Assembly: GCF_020379485.1 (NCBI RefSeq)
Contig: NC_063438.1
Span: 7,144,335-7,208,334, forward strand
Length of the DNA stretch: 64,000 nucleotides
Direction of reading: 5' to 3'
Source of the DNA: Brassica napus
Lineage: Eukaryota > Streptophyta > Magnoliopsida > Brassicales > Brassicaceae
This document shows positions 26,855 to 37,079 of the stretch, in pieces. The notes below the pieces were generated by a model that saw only the letters and a program-made list of their open reading frames with translations, was not told the origin of the DNA and did not search any database. A program made the translations under genes and the position numbers. Each line of letters starts with the position of its first letter. Within the stretch, counting starts at the first letter, position 1.

Positions 26855-27828
26855 CTTATTTTTTTTATTACAGACAGAATAAATTAAATAATGAACTGAT
26901 AGTGTTTTAAAATTAAGGAAGACCAAGAAGTATATTTATAGATCAATCACAAAATTAAATATATTTAAATTAAGTTAAGTGGCGTTTAAAATGCCAAAAT
27001 ATAAGGATCTAGTTTGACCCCAATAAAATCAAAATTCTAATTTTATTTATTTAATAGATAAAATGTTTGACTCATTTATTTTAAATTTTTTTGAAAATAT
27101 TTATCGATATACATAAGAAATCAAATTCTATGAAGTCACAAATTCAAAATTTATACAATACCTAGTTAAAAAAGAAACCGAAAAATAAAATGTAAAATGT
27201 TATTGTACAATAAGACAGATATATACAAATTTGTTATTTTTATTTAGTAATCTAGTACACCTTATTACACAACAATCACCAACAAAATTATTAATATTGT
27301 AATTCTTTTCATTGATAAAGTGGTAGTATTATTGCAATATTATAAATATTATTTGAGTTTCAACGTAGATAAAAATCAACAATGATAATCGCATCTGCAT
27401 TGCATGTGTCCTTGGCATGTATCAATTCATCTACCTCAGTTATATTTAAGATAAATGTGATTCTTGCTTTTGTTGATTCCAATGAAATGGTTAACACTTT
27501 TTTTTGTTAAATCTCTTTGAAATATAAATATTTTAAAAAATCTGATTTTGATTGTGAAAATGATAAATGGTTAAATGTTAAAATAAAAAATTTCTTTCAG
27601 CTTCTATATGAAATAACTGCTAATTCTCATTTAATTTTTTCGGTTATTTCACGTTATTGTACAAAAAGACAGAAATATGTGAATTTGGATTTATATTTAG
27701 TAATCTAGTACACCTTATTACACAACAATCACCAACAAAATTATTAATATTTAAATTCTTTTCATTGATAATGAGGCAGTATTATTGTATTATTATAAAT
27801 ATTATTTGAGTTTCAACGTAGATAAAAA

Positions 27829-28347
27829 TCAACAATGATAATCGCATCTGCATTGCATGTGTCCTTTGCCAGTATCAATGCATCTAGCTAGCCCTCCTTT
27901 TCTGTTTTTGGCACATTGAGCTTTACATTGGTCGATTACACATTTTCCATTTGGGTCCGGGTATTGTTCAACACATTGTTTTCGGACTAGTCCTCCTTTT
28001 TGAGCATTCGCCACTACTCCTGTTTTTAATAATTAAAACAAAATTTTAGTTTTTTGTATTTAGAATATAAATTTCTTTTCATTAACATATGCTTGACGGA
28101 GTTTTTTTGTATATTTGTTGACTAATTGAAAGTTTAAACATCTTTTTCTTGATCATTGATTATTCTTGGAAAATACCAAACTCAATATTACAGAATACAC
28201 ACACAAGTTATATGAGTATATTAAATAATACGGCATCAAAATAAATTTATTTAGAATATATTAAAAAATTAGCTGTAAATATGTACCAAACAGAAGAATT
28301 GTGAGCATGACGAGACCAATAAGCGATGATCGATAATAAATTTTCAT
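27829..28347 (-). CDS. DEFL copy 15, near-core type
   Basis: Exon 1 is 28287-28347 (ends LLFG, donor GTACAT) and exon 2 is 27829-28019. The mature peptide differs from the core by Pro to Leu near the N-terminus (GGLVRK). All eight cysteines are present and the splice dinucleotides are intact. The downstream LINE insertion lies in the spacer between this gene and copy 16. Confidence 0.8.
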
Positions 28348-28778
28348 CTTATTTTTTTGTATTTTCTGACAGAATAAATTAAATAATAAACTGATAGTGT
28401 TTAAAAATTAAGGAAGACCGAGAAGTATATTTATAGATCAATCACAAAATTAAATATATCTAAATTAAGTTAAGTGGCGTTAAAAATGCCAAAATATAAG
28501 GATCTAGTTTGACCCAAAAAAAATCAAAATTCTAATTTTATTTATTTAATAGATAAAAAGTTTGACTCATTTATTTTAAATTTTTTTTGAAAATATTTAT
28601 CGATATACATAAGAAATCAAATTCTATGAAGTCACAAATTCAAAATTTATACAATACCTAGTTAAAAAAGAAACCGAAAAATAAAATGTAAAATGTTATT
28701 GTACAATAAGACAGAAACATGCAAATTTGTTATTTTTATTTAGTAATCTAGTACACCTTATTACACAACAATCACCAA

Positions 28779-28794
28779 CAAAATTATTAATATT
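28779..28794. repeat. 16-bp target-site duplication of LINE, left copy
   Basis: CAAAATTATTAATATT here matches 30377-30392 exactly. It is normal array spacer sequence, so both boundaries of the insertion are defined. Confidence 0.9.
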
Positions 28795-30376
28795 TTTTCT
28801 TTTGATGAAATGTTAAATTTATTGATCATCAGGAAAAAGAATGTTTATGTACACCAATAACTAAAGAATTCTATCATAACTCAAACTATGAAACCTAGTT
28901 ATTCCTATGGCTGCCTTGCACTAAACCAACACTGCATTAGTCCTTTGAGTTTCTGCTTCTCATAGTACTTTGTAGACATGATCCTTTGTCTTATAGTCTT
29001 TTCAATGAACTTCGCCAACTGAGCAACAGGCTTTGCAGGCTGTCCATGCCGTCTCTCATTCCGTTCTTTCCATAGATAATAGATAGAGACCTGAAATGCT
29101 AGCCGCAAGAGTATGGACTGCAAACTCCCCACAGACCTTGCCATGATTCGGGCTACAATCTCATTCAGTCCGGCGATGGAGGAGGCCGCAAGAGTGTGCC
29201 AATCACTTGTAGCCAAAGCGTGTATGAGTAAGGACAAGCAAAGAACAAGTGATTCCTAGTTTCATCAGGCTCCCCACAGAACACACAGCATTGAACCTGC
29301 CCCCAAGCTCGCATTTTGCTACCTGTTGAAAGTCTATCTTTAACTGCCAACCAAGCGATAAATGCATACCTTGGAACTCCTTGCGCAAACCAAATAAGCT
29401 TACTCCAGACTACAACCGGCCTTTTGCATCTAATATGTTCCCATGTCGTTGCAGCAGAGAATTCCCTTCCATTCTCATCGTCCTTCCTTTTCCAAAGTAC
29501 CTCATCTTGTACATTTGTTTCCAGCTCAACCCCTAACTCTTGGACTTTGACGATCAAGTTTTGAACAGTCGTATCTCGAGTACGTCTGAACCTCCACACA
29601 TTCTCCACAAGGACATCCGCAATACAAGCACTAATAGCTATGCCGAGTTTCAGCCTCCCACGGTCCCCCACGATCTCGATCAGTCGGCCAATTGGGTGCC
29701 AAATATCTGTCCAAAATTTCACCAATTTCCCATCATGAATATCCATCTTGAGAAACCTTTGCGCGACAGGTCTGAGTTGGAGAAGCTTTTTCCAGACCCA
29801 GGATCCTGTGGAGCCTTCCTTAACGTCCCAAAAGGAGACTCCCCGCAGCAATGTTTGCTTCACCCACTTACCCCACAAAGACTCTGAATCTGTGAAGCGA
29901 CGCCATATCAATTTGAGTGCGAAAACCAGCGACACTTCTTTAATTTTCTGTACTCCTAAGCCTCCTTCCTTCTTGAGGCAGCAGACTTCTTCCCACGCAA
30001 CCTTCGCTCTAGTGGTGATATTAGGGGATCCACTCCAGAGGAAAGCTGAGCACATACTATCAATTTCATCAATACAAGCTTGTGGTAGACAAAAAGCTGA
30101 GCCCCAGAAGTTGGTAATGCTAGCAATGACCGACTTAATCAACTGGAGACGACCAGCGAAGGAGAGAGATTTACTAGTCCAACTTAGTAACATGTTCCGA
30201 ATCTTCACCAGCAGGGGATCGTAGTCATGGCGCGTCATTGTCTTTGTAGTGAGGGGCAGACCAAGGTACTTTTTTGGGAGAGCTGAGACGGTAAGACCAG
30301 CTTCCCCTGCAGCCACTTCCAGCTCCTGTTTACCTCTCCCCGCTGCAAATACAGTTGATTTTGCCACATTGATTCG
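28795..30376 (-). mobile_element. 5'-truncated LINE (non-LTR retrotransposon)
   Basis: A 1,582-bp insertion is flanked by a perfect 16-bp target duplication and interrupts a DEFL array spacer. On the minus strand its 3' end is the left end, with a short A-rich tail (TTTTCTTTT on the plus strand). The 5' end is truncated inside the reverse-transcriptase region, as is usual for LINE insertions. Its GC content and codon use differ sharply from the AT-rich array. Confidence 0.92.
28905..30376 (-). pseudogene. LINE ORF2 fragment: RT C-terminal part and zf-RVT domain, frameshifted
   Basis: The minus strand encodes the end of the reverse transcriptase (from NVAKSTVFAAG; LGLPLTTK; SFAGRLQLIKSV), then a typical plant LINE C-terminal region. 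That region has a zinc-binding zf-RVT segment (CVFCGE..TRNHLFFACPYS, about 29215-29290). A frameshift near 29200-29237 moves the rest (SLLIHALATSDWH.. to YYLWKERNERRHG..) into another frame, ending at 28905. An apparent start upstream at 30406 lies in array DNA and is fortuitous. Confidence 0.85.
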
Positions 30377-30392
30377 CAAAATTATTAATATT
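30377..30392. repeat. 16-bp target-site duplication of LINE, right copy
   Basis: Exact repeat of 28779-28794; array spacer sequence resumes directly after it. Confidence 0.9.
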
Positions 30393-30922
30393 ATAATTCT
30401 TTTCATTGATAAAGTGGTAGTATTATTGCAATATTATAAATATTATTTGAGTTTCAACGTAGATAAAAATCAACAATGATAATCACATCTGCATTGCATG
30501 TGTCCTTGGCATGTATCAATGCATCTACCTCAGTTATATTTAAGATAAATGTGATTCTTGTTTTTGTTGATTCAAATGAAATGGTTAACACTTTTTTTTG
30601 TTAAATCTCTTTGAAATATAAATATCTTAAAAAATCTGATTTTGATTGTGAAAATGATAAATGGTTAAATGTTAAAATAAAAAATTTCTTTCAGCTTCTA
30701 TATGAAATAACTGCTAATTCTCATTTAATTTTTTCGGTTATTTCACGTTATTGTACAAAAAGACAGAAATATGTGAATTTGGATTTATATTTAGTAATCT
30801 AGTACACCTTATTACACAACAATCACCAACAAAATTATTAATATTTAAATTCTTTTCATTGATAATGAGGCAGTATTATTGTATTATTATAAATATTATT
30901 TGAGTTTCAACGTAGATAAAAA

Positions 30923-31437
30923 TCAACAATGATAATCGCATCTGCATTGCATGTGTCCTTTGCCAGTATCAATGCATCTAGCTAGCCCTCCTTTTCTGTT
31001 TTTGGCACATTGGGCTTTACATTGGTCGATAACACATTTTCCATTTGGGTCCGGGTATTGTTCAACACATTGTTTTCGGACTCCTTTTTGAGCATTCGCC
31101 ACTACTCCTGTTTTTAATAATTAAACATAATTTTAGTTTTTTTGTATTTAGAATATAAATTTCTTTTTATTAACATATGCTTGGTGGAGTTTTTTTTGTT
31201 TATTTGTTGACTAATTTGAAAGTTTAAACATCTTTTTCTTGATCATTGATTATTTTTGGAAAATACCAAACTCAATATTACAGAATAGACACACAAGTTA
31301 TATAAGTATATTAAATAATACGGCATCAAAATAAATTTATTTAGAATATAATAATAAATTAGCTGTAAATACGTACCAAGCAGAAGAATTGTGAGCATGA
31401 CGAAACCAATAAGCGATGATCGATAATAAATTTTCAT
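30923..31437 (-). CDS. DEFL copy 16, terminal copy with Gly-Pro deletion
   Basis: Exon 1 is 31377-31437 (signal peptide with Phe: LIGFVML) and exon 2 is 30923-31107. A 6-bp in-frame deletion removes Gly-Pro from the mature N-terminus (QKGVRKQC); all eight cysteines and later residues equal the core type. GT-AG ends and TATA box are intact. It is the right-most gene and, with transcription leftward, the first in the array. Confidence 0.8.
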
Positions 31438-31828
31438 CTTATTTTTTTTTATGACAAAATAAATTAAATAATGAACTGATAGTTTACAATTAAGAAAGAC
31501 CAAGAAGTATATTTATAGATCAATCACAAAATTAAATATATCTAAATTAAGTTAAGTGGCGTTTAAAATGCCAAAATATAAGGATCTAGTTTGACCCCAA
31601 AAAATCACAATTCTAATTTTATTTATTTAATAGATAAAATGTTTGACTCATTTATTTTAAATTTTATTGAAAATATTTATCGATATAAATAAGAAATCAA
31701 ATTCTATGAAGTCACAAATTCAAAATTTGTACAATACCTAGTTAAAAAAGAAACAAAAAAATAAATGATTAATGGTAATTTGATCTAGTAAAGTAAAAAT
31801 TCATTTTTAAAGTGAAATATAAAAAGAG

Positions 31829-31830
<2 letters not shown>

Positions 31831-31870
<40 letters not shown>
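31831..31870. repeat. AT microsatellite at right end of array
   Basis: About 20 AT repeats, in the same position as the microsatellites of the internal spacer elements. Confidence 0.9.
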
Positions 31871-31872
<2 letters not shown>

Positions 31873-31908
31873 ATATATCTTTATATACATTATTAACAAT
31901 ATTACATA

Positions 31909-33192
31909 CTAGGTGACTTTCCCGTGCGCATGCACGGATAAAAATATTTTAAAATAAATATATTATAAATTAATTAATGTTTATGTTTTTATTTTAATTA
32001 TTTTGTAATTTATATGTATGATTTTTGAATAATATTTTGTCATTTTCATTAAATATATCTAATAGATTTGATAATTATTTGGATATATTATAACGTAATT
32101 TGACTATTTTTTTGGTTCTAAATAGATAAAATTTGTTTAATGATTTTAGGTATAAAATTTTGGATTGTTTAAGTTACATACTTTTTAGGTTATATTGAGT
32201 TACATATATTTCTTCAAATCTATGTACAACTACTTTTGATTTTAGTTTAACAAAATTTGATGGATTTTATTTATTACAGTATTTCAGTTCTTCATCATAA
32301 ATATGTAACTATACTTTAATAAAATTTTAAAACCTCATGAACAAATAGATATCTACAAAGTAGTTTTTCGTAAATTTTAAATAACTGTATACATTAAATG
32401 TATAAAAGATAAATTAAAAATTCTTCTACATAATCTTAACCATAAGAGTTCATATTGGTTTATGTATTCTTATTAAATGTATATTAGGTTGTATAAATAT
32501 ATTAAACTTTTCAATAAAAAGGAAAAAAATATGAAGCCTTACAGAAACTTTAGTGGTACATTAGGTTTGATTATAGTTTGTATATTTGTATTTATAATGT
32601 ATTTTGGTAAAAAAAAATTGCAAATGAAAAGTAAAAATACACAAAAACAATTATGCAAAAATGAAGAAAAATATCAATTATAGCATTTATAAAATATTTT
32701 AGTTCATCAAAGATATCTTAGTTTATGTTATTTAGATTACTTTTTTAATAATCTAGGAAAAATTTATTGATAAAATTAAAATAATTTATTATTGGTAAAA
32801 GAGATGTTTATTTCACATTAATATCAAGATTGTTTTTTCGTGAACTTTCCTTTTTTTATAAGATCACATTATATATAGTATAAATTTTCCTAAAATATGT
32901 TCTTTCTTTTTTTTGTAAATAATTTTTTTTTTACTTTTTGAATATTTCGTTTTTATTATATATTTCATTTTGAAAATAAATAAAAAATACTAAGATTGAA
33001 AAATAAAAAAAATAAGAAAAAGGAAAAATACTTAAAATAAGGAAATTGAGAATATTATAAAAAAAATGTCAATAATGACAATTATAATTATAATGAATCA
33101 ATTCATTAAGGGTATCATTGTAATCAACTACTGTGAGAGTTAATGTGAGCACGACACATAGGAAACTGACTTCTCAAATAATATTATAGAGA
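31909..33192 (-). mobile_element. Non-autonomous Helitron interrupting the array's right flank
   Basis: On the minus strand the element starts TCTCTATAATATTATTTG (33192) and ends in CTAG (31909-31912). A GC-rich hairpin, CCGTGC-loop-GCACGG (31922-31937), lies nine bases before the CTAG. Comparison with internal array copies (ATTACATATATAAGTGACACG) shows precise insertion between A and T without target duplication: left flank ATTACATA, right flank TATAAGTGACACG. Length is 1,284 bp, AT-rich, with no convincing coding sequence; an open frame at 32477-32683 is low complexity. Confidence 0.85.
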
Positions 33193-33960
33193 TATAAGTG
33201 ACACGTAAGATAAGTTACATAAACAAATTCATTAGTGTGGAAGTCCCCTTGGTACAGTGGTTTGATCAAAGGTTCATTAATATTTTTACACCAAGAGGTC
33301 TGAGTTTCAATATCCGGAGAAAGCGAATTATACAGAATATTGGTGAAAAAAGCTTACAAAAGATCAATAATATATGGCCTGTGTTTGGTCGAATCTTGAG
33401 GTTTTCTTGAATACAAAGCTGCGTAAAACAATTGAAAATAGATAAAGCTGATATATAGAATGAGTGTAAGACAAACAAAGACAAGAAAGTGAGCTTTAGA
33501 ACATGTATTCATCACTATATCCATAAGGAAAGATGATATCAGAAAACTCTTCCTAAACCATAGCTGAACATGAATTGATAAGACTGAGGGATGCATCCTC
33601 ATTAGGCTTCTCAAACTCATGAAATTGGGAAAAACTATAGTGGTTAAGGAGGTAAGAGAGAATTCTCGAAAAAATATACATACATCCTTCATCAAAAGTT
33701 AAAGTTCGATGAACAATGTGAAACACTATCGACTCAGAAAGTGATGAAACTACAACAAATGCAAGTAATGTCCACAGTCAAATTGAGAAAACTACAATCA
33801 TGTTCCCTATACATTCCATAGATAGTGAAATAAAGAAGACCTAAACGAATACGACTTCCGACATGAACAACCTCATGAGCTGAACCAAAATCAATACTAA
33901 CTTTATAGCAAAAGAAGACTGTCATATCCTTCCTTCACAGCACTATTGAAAAAAAAATCA
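33193..33960. other. Right flank of DEFL array, no clear gene
   Basis: 33193-33575 matches the long-unit spacer element and then diverges at GATAAGACTGAGGG. From about 33580 to 33950 the sequence is unique in the window. Minus-strand frames (33354-33695 and 33734-33925) are not recognisable proteins. This may be a relic of an unrelated gene adjoining the ancestral DEFL locus. Confidence 0.5.
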
Positions 33961-34165
33961 CAGTTCTAATTTTGATAAAAAGTTTAAATTTTATTTAAAA
34001 TATTTTATCGATATAGATGAGAAATCAAATTCTATTAAGTCAAAAATTCAAAATTTATATAATACCTAGCTTGTAAAGAAACCGAAAGATAAATGATAAA
34101 TGGTAGTTTGGTATAATAAAGTTGAAATGCATTTTTAAAGTGAAATATAAAAAGAGTTGGAACAC
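33958..34165. repeat. Detached fragment of the DEFL unit upstream region
   Basis: This segment resembles the sequence upstream of each DEFL gene (TTTTATCGATATA.., AAATTCAAAATTTATA.., ATACCTAG.., AAAGTGAAATATAAAAAGAG) at reduced identity. No exon accompanies it. It marks an old duplicated edge of the array. Confidence 0.7.
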
Positions 34166-34239
34166 TTTTACTCCATATTCTCCAACCTAACTGCATGTCT
34201 CTAACCTAACTCCCAGCGGAAAATTGAGTTTTTTTTTAC

Positions 34240-34995
34240 AATGTTGGTGGGAAAACACGTTTTGTGGTTTTGGCGGGAAAACGCGTTTTGTGGTTTTGGC
34301 GAGAAAATGTGTTTTTGCGAGAAAACGTGTTTTTGCGAGAAAACGAGTTTTTGCAGTTTTGGCGAAAAAACGTATTTTGTGGTTTTGGCGGTAAAACGCG
34401 TTTTTGCGAGAAAATGAGTTTTGCAGTTTTGGCAGGAAAACGCGTTTTGTGGTTTTGGCGGGAAAACAAGTTTTTGCGGTATTGGTGGGAAAACGAGTTT
34501 TTGCAGTTTTGACGGGAATACACGTTTTGTGGTTTTGACCGGAAAACACATTTTTGCGGGTTTGGTGGGAAAACGCGTTTTGTGATTTTAGAGGGAAAAG
34601 ACGTTTTTGCGGGAAAATGAGTTTTTTGCAGTTTTGGCAGGAAAACGTGTTTTGGCGGGAAAACGAGTTTTTGCAGTTTTGGCAGGAAAACGCGTTTTTG
34701 TGGTTTTGGCAGAAAAACATGTTTTGTGGTTTTGTCGAGAAAATGCATTTTTACGGTTTTGGCGAGAAAACGCATTTTTGCGTTTTTTTGCGGAAAAACA
34801 CGCTTTTGTGATTTTTTTAGAAAAACACGCTTTTGCGATTCTGGTGGGAAATGATTTTTTGTCGTTAATTGGGAACACACTTGTTTCGGTTTTGGCGGAA
34901 AAACGCGTTTTTACTGTTTTGGCGGAAAAACACGTTTTTGCAGTTTTGGCGGAAAAACATATTTTTGCGATTTTGGCGGAAAAATGCGTTTTTCC
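34240..34995. repeat. Minisatellite of E2F-like motifs
   Basis: About 750 bp of degenerate tandem repeats built from TTTTGGCGGGAAAA and CGCGTTTTTGCGG blocks with variable period. Three copies of TTTGGCGGGAAA are exact (near 34270, 34456 and 34652); most others differ by one or two bases. The core GGCGGGAA matches the plant E2F site (reverse TTCCCGCC). Long open frames on both strands (for example 34187-34880) are products of the repeat and not genes. Confidence 0.85.
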
Positions 34996-35185
34996 ACCGA
35001 ATAAATGATTGAACTTTAGAGAACTCCATTATTCTCCAATTCTATCAAACCCTAGAATTGAGTTTACTCGTGGGTTTTTTTAATTGAAAACCAAATGGGT
35101 AAGAGTTGACCCAACCTAATAGATTTATTTAACCTATTAACATATTAACCTGTTAACTCATTAACTTGCTAACTGATTAATCCAT

Positions 35186-35521
35186 TGTATCAAAAATAAA
35201 CAGTTTATTTTGTTGTAAACTTAAGGATTAAGAATCGGTAAGTTCTTATTATTAATCAATCATAAGGAGCCCTTTATATATAGAGAATTACACCGTCATA
35301 GATAAATAGAAAGATCACAAATCCTAATCCAACTAGGAAAAGGAAAACACAAATATGGAAATCGTACAAATCATAAACAGATAGGGATTATGGAAACTGG
35401 CCGTCTCTCTCTCTAAACAGGCCGTCTGTCTTTCTCGGTTATGGACATCCATCGTATGGTTTATAACCTTACCAAGAAAATCCAATGGGACAAAACATGG
35501 TGAAGGAAAAAGAGTACAACA
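35186..35521 (-). repeat. 3' LTR of the copia relic
   Basis: On the minus strand it begins TGTTGTACTCTTTTTCC and ends GATACA, giving the usual TG..CA. It directly follows the polypurine tract. The internal text (TTGTCCCATTGGATTTTCTTGGTAAGG) is characteristic of plant copia LTRs. The outer limit is inferred from the TG..CA rule alone. Confidence 0.6.
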
Positions 35522-35528
35522 CATATTG

Positions 35529-35540
35529 CTCCCCCTGATA
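35529..35540 (-). other. Polypurine tract of the copia relic
   Basis: The minus strand reads TATCAGGGGGAG just before the LTR, the expected primer site for plus-strand DNA synthesis. The preceding minus-strand reading (..GMRQLEGHIRG) is the usual end of copia pol, shifted in frame. Confidence 0.7.
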
Positions 35541-35604
35541 TGTCCTTCAAGTTGGCGCATCCCAACCTGATGGTTGAGTTTCATGGACGCCAATGACTAA
35601 TGGA

Positions 35605-36747
35605 TGTGGGAACCGATATTCGCACTGTTGATTTCCATTTAAATTAGGAAAGTAGGAGAACCCTAGTTTTCCAGAGATCCCGAATATCTGCTAATACCAC
35701 ACGCCAAGCAATCAGAACACGAGATAACAACAATGAAAGTATAAAAAATCGTAAAAAGAGCAAAAGGTGTCTTATTCCGAATTTGCGTATGAGCGTTACA
35801 ACAAGGTATAAGCCTCGACTATGAGAGCTGTTGGCGAGATCCCTACTTCTAACAACCTAAGACTGCAAAACCTAGTTGAGTCGCAACTCGAAATAACAAA
35901 AACGGAAAATTGCCTAATTGATGTAAGTGCTAAGTTTGCTGTCAAAAAGTTCTCTCGTTGCGCCTCTTGCCTAGGAATCCTTATATACTTGCTCCTAGGT
36001 CGGTTTATGCTTTTCCTCTTCTGCCCTTAAGCCGTCATGGCTTAAAAATGGAGATATATCATTTTTCCCGATCTTCGTAATTATCTTCAAAAACTTCATA
36101 TTTATCTGCGAAAACTTGACATTTATCTTTCCTTGCGAACCAAGCATAAACCGTCTTACGGTTTATGGGCTTTTGGTTAAGAAATCGTAAGTGGGCTTCG
36201 AGTCACATTTTAGGCCTCTTTAGGAATTCTTTTGACTCGAAACGTTTATTACGGTTTCTTCGATAAAAACGAACTCTCTGCGGTTTTTATCGTAAAGTTT
36301 GATTGAAGACATTTCGAATGACGAGAAACATGAAATGGTTCAGCTATGGTCTTCGGGAGATAGTATTAAAGAGTAGACGAGAATGCATGGATTCGTGTCG
36401 TATCGATGTTTCGGGAAAACATGATCGCTTCGTAACGATCGAAACGTGCACGTGCTCGGTCACTATGTAGCGACCGAGCAGTGTGCGTGCTTGGTCGCTT
36501 CGTGACGATCGTGCTTGGCTTGTCCGTGGTCTGATTGCCAGACTCAAGCTTGTATGTGGCCTTTTGGACATGTGTATGTTGCCTTGAAACGGCCGGTATT
36601 TGGTTCAATCGAGATTTGAACAAGATTTTACCGCGACACTCTTTGTAAAGATTATTTTTACGAAGAGTATCTTTCGTAAAAATGTTCACGCTGATTTTTA
36701 CGTAGATTTGGATGTTAACTTCGTCGTGACCGTTTTTGACCCCAACA
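35605..36747. mobile_element. Solo LTR (gypsy-type, nested in copia relic)
   Basis: A 1,143-bp block starts TGTGGGAACCG and ends GACCCCAACA, with TG..CA termini. It is flanked by ATGGA on the left and ATGGT on the right, an imperfect 5-bp duplication. The surrounding copia sequence resumes on the right, so the block is an insertion. No internal retroelement genes are present. Assignment to gypsy is from the resemblance of its ends to Brassicaceae gypsy LTRs. Confidence 0.7.
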
Positions 36748-37079
36748 ATGGTCTCAATACCAAGGTAAAATAGTGCTACCGCGTTGCAAAGACATAACTT
36801 GCTTGGGATCTATCATTGTGGATCCGAGAGATAACATGTATCAATCAAAACATATTAACCCTTCTTTGGGTTTTGGTTAGTATAATGTAATCTTAAAGTT
36901 TTAGTTCTTTGTAGGTAACATAGGATGTATTTTATCCTGTCACAGTCCCTTATGTTCTGACATGACCTAAACCTAGACAATAGGTTTACATCAATACTCA
37001 TGTCCGGATGTGTATGACATGACAAATACATCAAGGCAATGCGCCAATTGTACTTAAGGTAAGGGACGTGTATGTCTTT

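Larger units (their letters stand above)
21140..28530. repeat. Higher-order duplication, 3,695-bp period (copies 11-12 and 13-14)
   Basis: The distance from copy 11 to 13 (21140 to 24835) and from copy 12 to 14 (22637 to 26332) is exactly 3,695 bp in both cases. Shared rare variants include the Cys4 loss, CAAGTG acceptor, GCATATGCATTTCATG ghost and GTTGCAACG. The two halves are nearly identical, which points to a recent two-unit duplication. The right boundary given is approximate. Confidence 0.85.
1..31908. repeat. Tandem array of DEFL gene units (at least 16 units)
   Basis: Units each contain one minus-strand two-exon defensin-like gene, a TATA-type promoter on its right, and about 1 kb of AT-rich spacer. 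Exon 2 starts at 604, 2102, 3599, 5787, 7982, 10182, 12371, 14569, 16748, 18948, 21140, 22637, 24835, 26332, 27829 and 30923. Spacing is about 1,497 bp (short unit) or 2,179-2,200 bp (long unit). The 27829-30923 gap is a short unit enlarged by a LINE of about 1.6 kb. Sequence before copy 1 is already unit-like, so the array continues beyond the left edge. Local unequal crossing-over is the simplest explanation. Confidence 0.95.

Noticed and set aside
604..31437. S-locus SCR/SP11 cluster
   Set aside because: The eight-cysteine secreted two-exon structure is similar, but no SRK or SLG receptor gene is present and the copies are tandem and near identical, unlike SCR.
1..31908. CRISPR array or centromeric satellite
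   Set aside because: Units contain spliced eukaryotic genes and are 1.5-2.2 kb; neither class fits.
32477..32683. 68-codon Lys/Asn-rich gene
   Set aside because: Lies wholly inside a non-autonomous Helitron and is low complexity.
34187..34880. Long Lys/Phe-rich open frames
   Set aside because: They are translations of the minisatellite, open on both strands, with repeat period; not genes.
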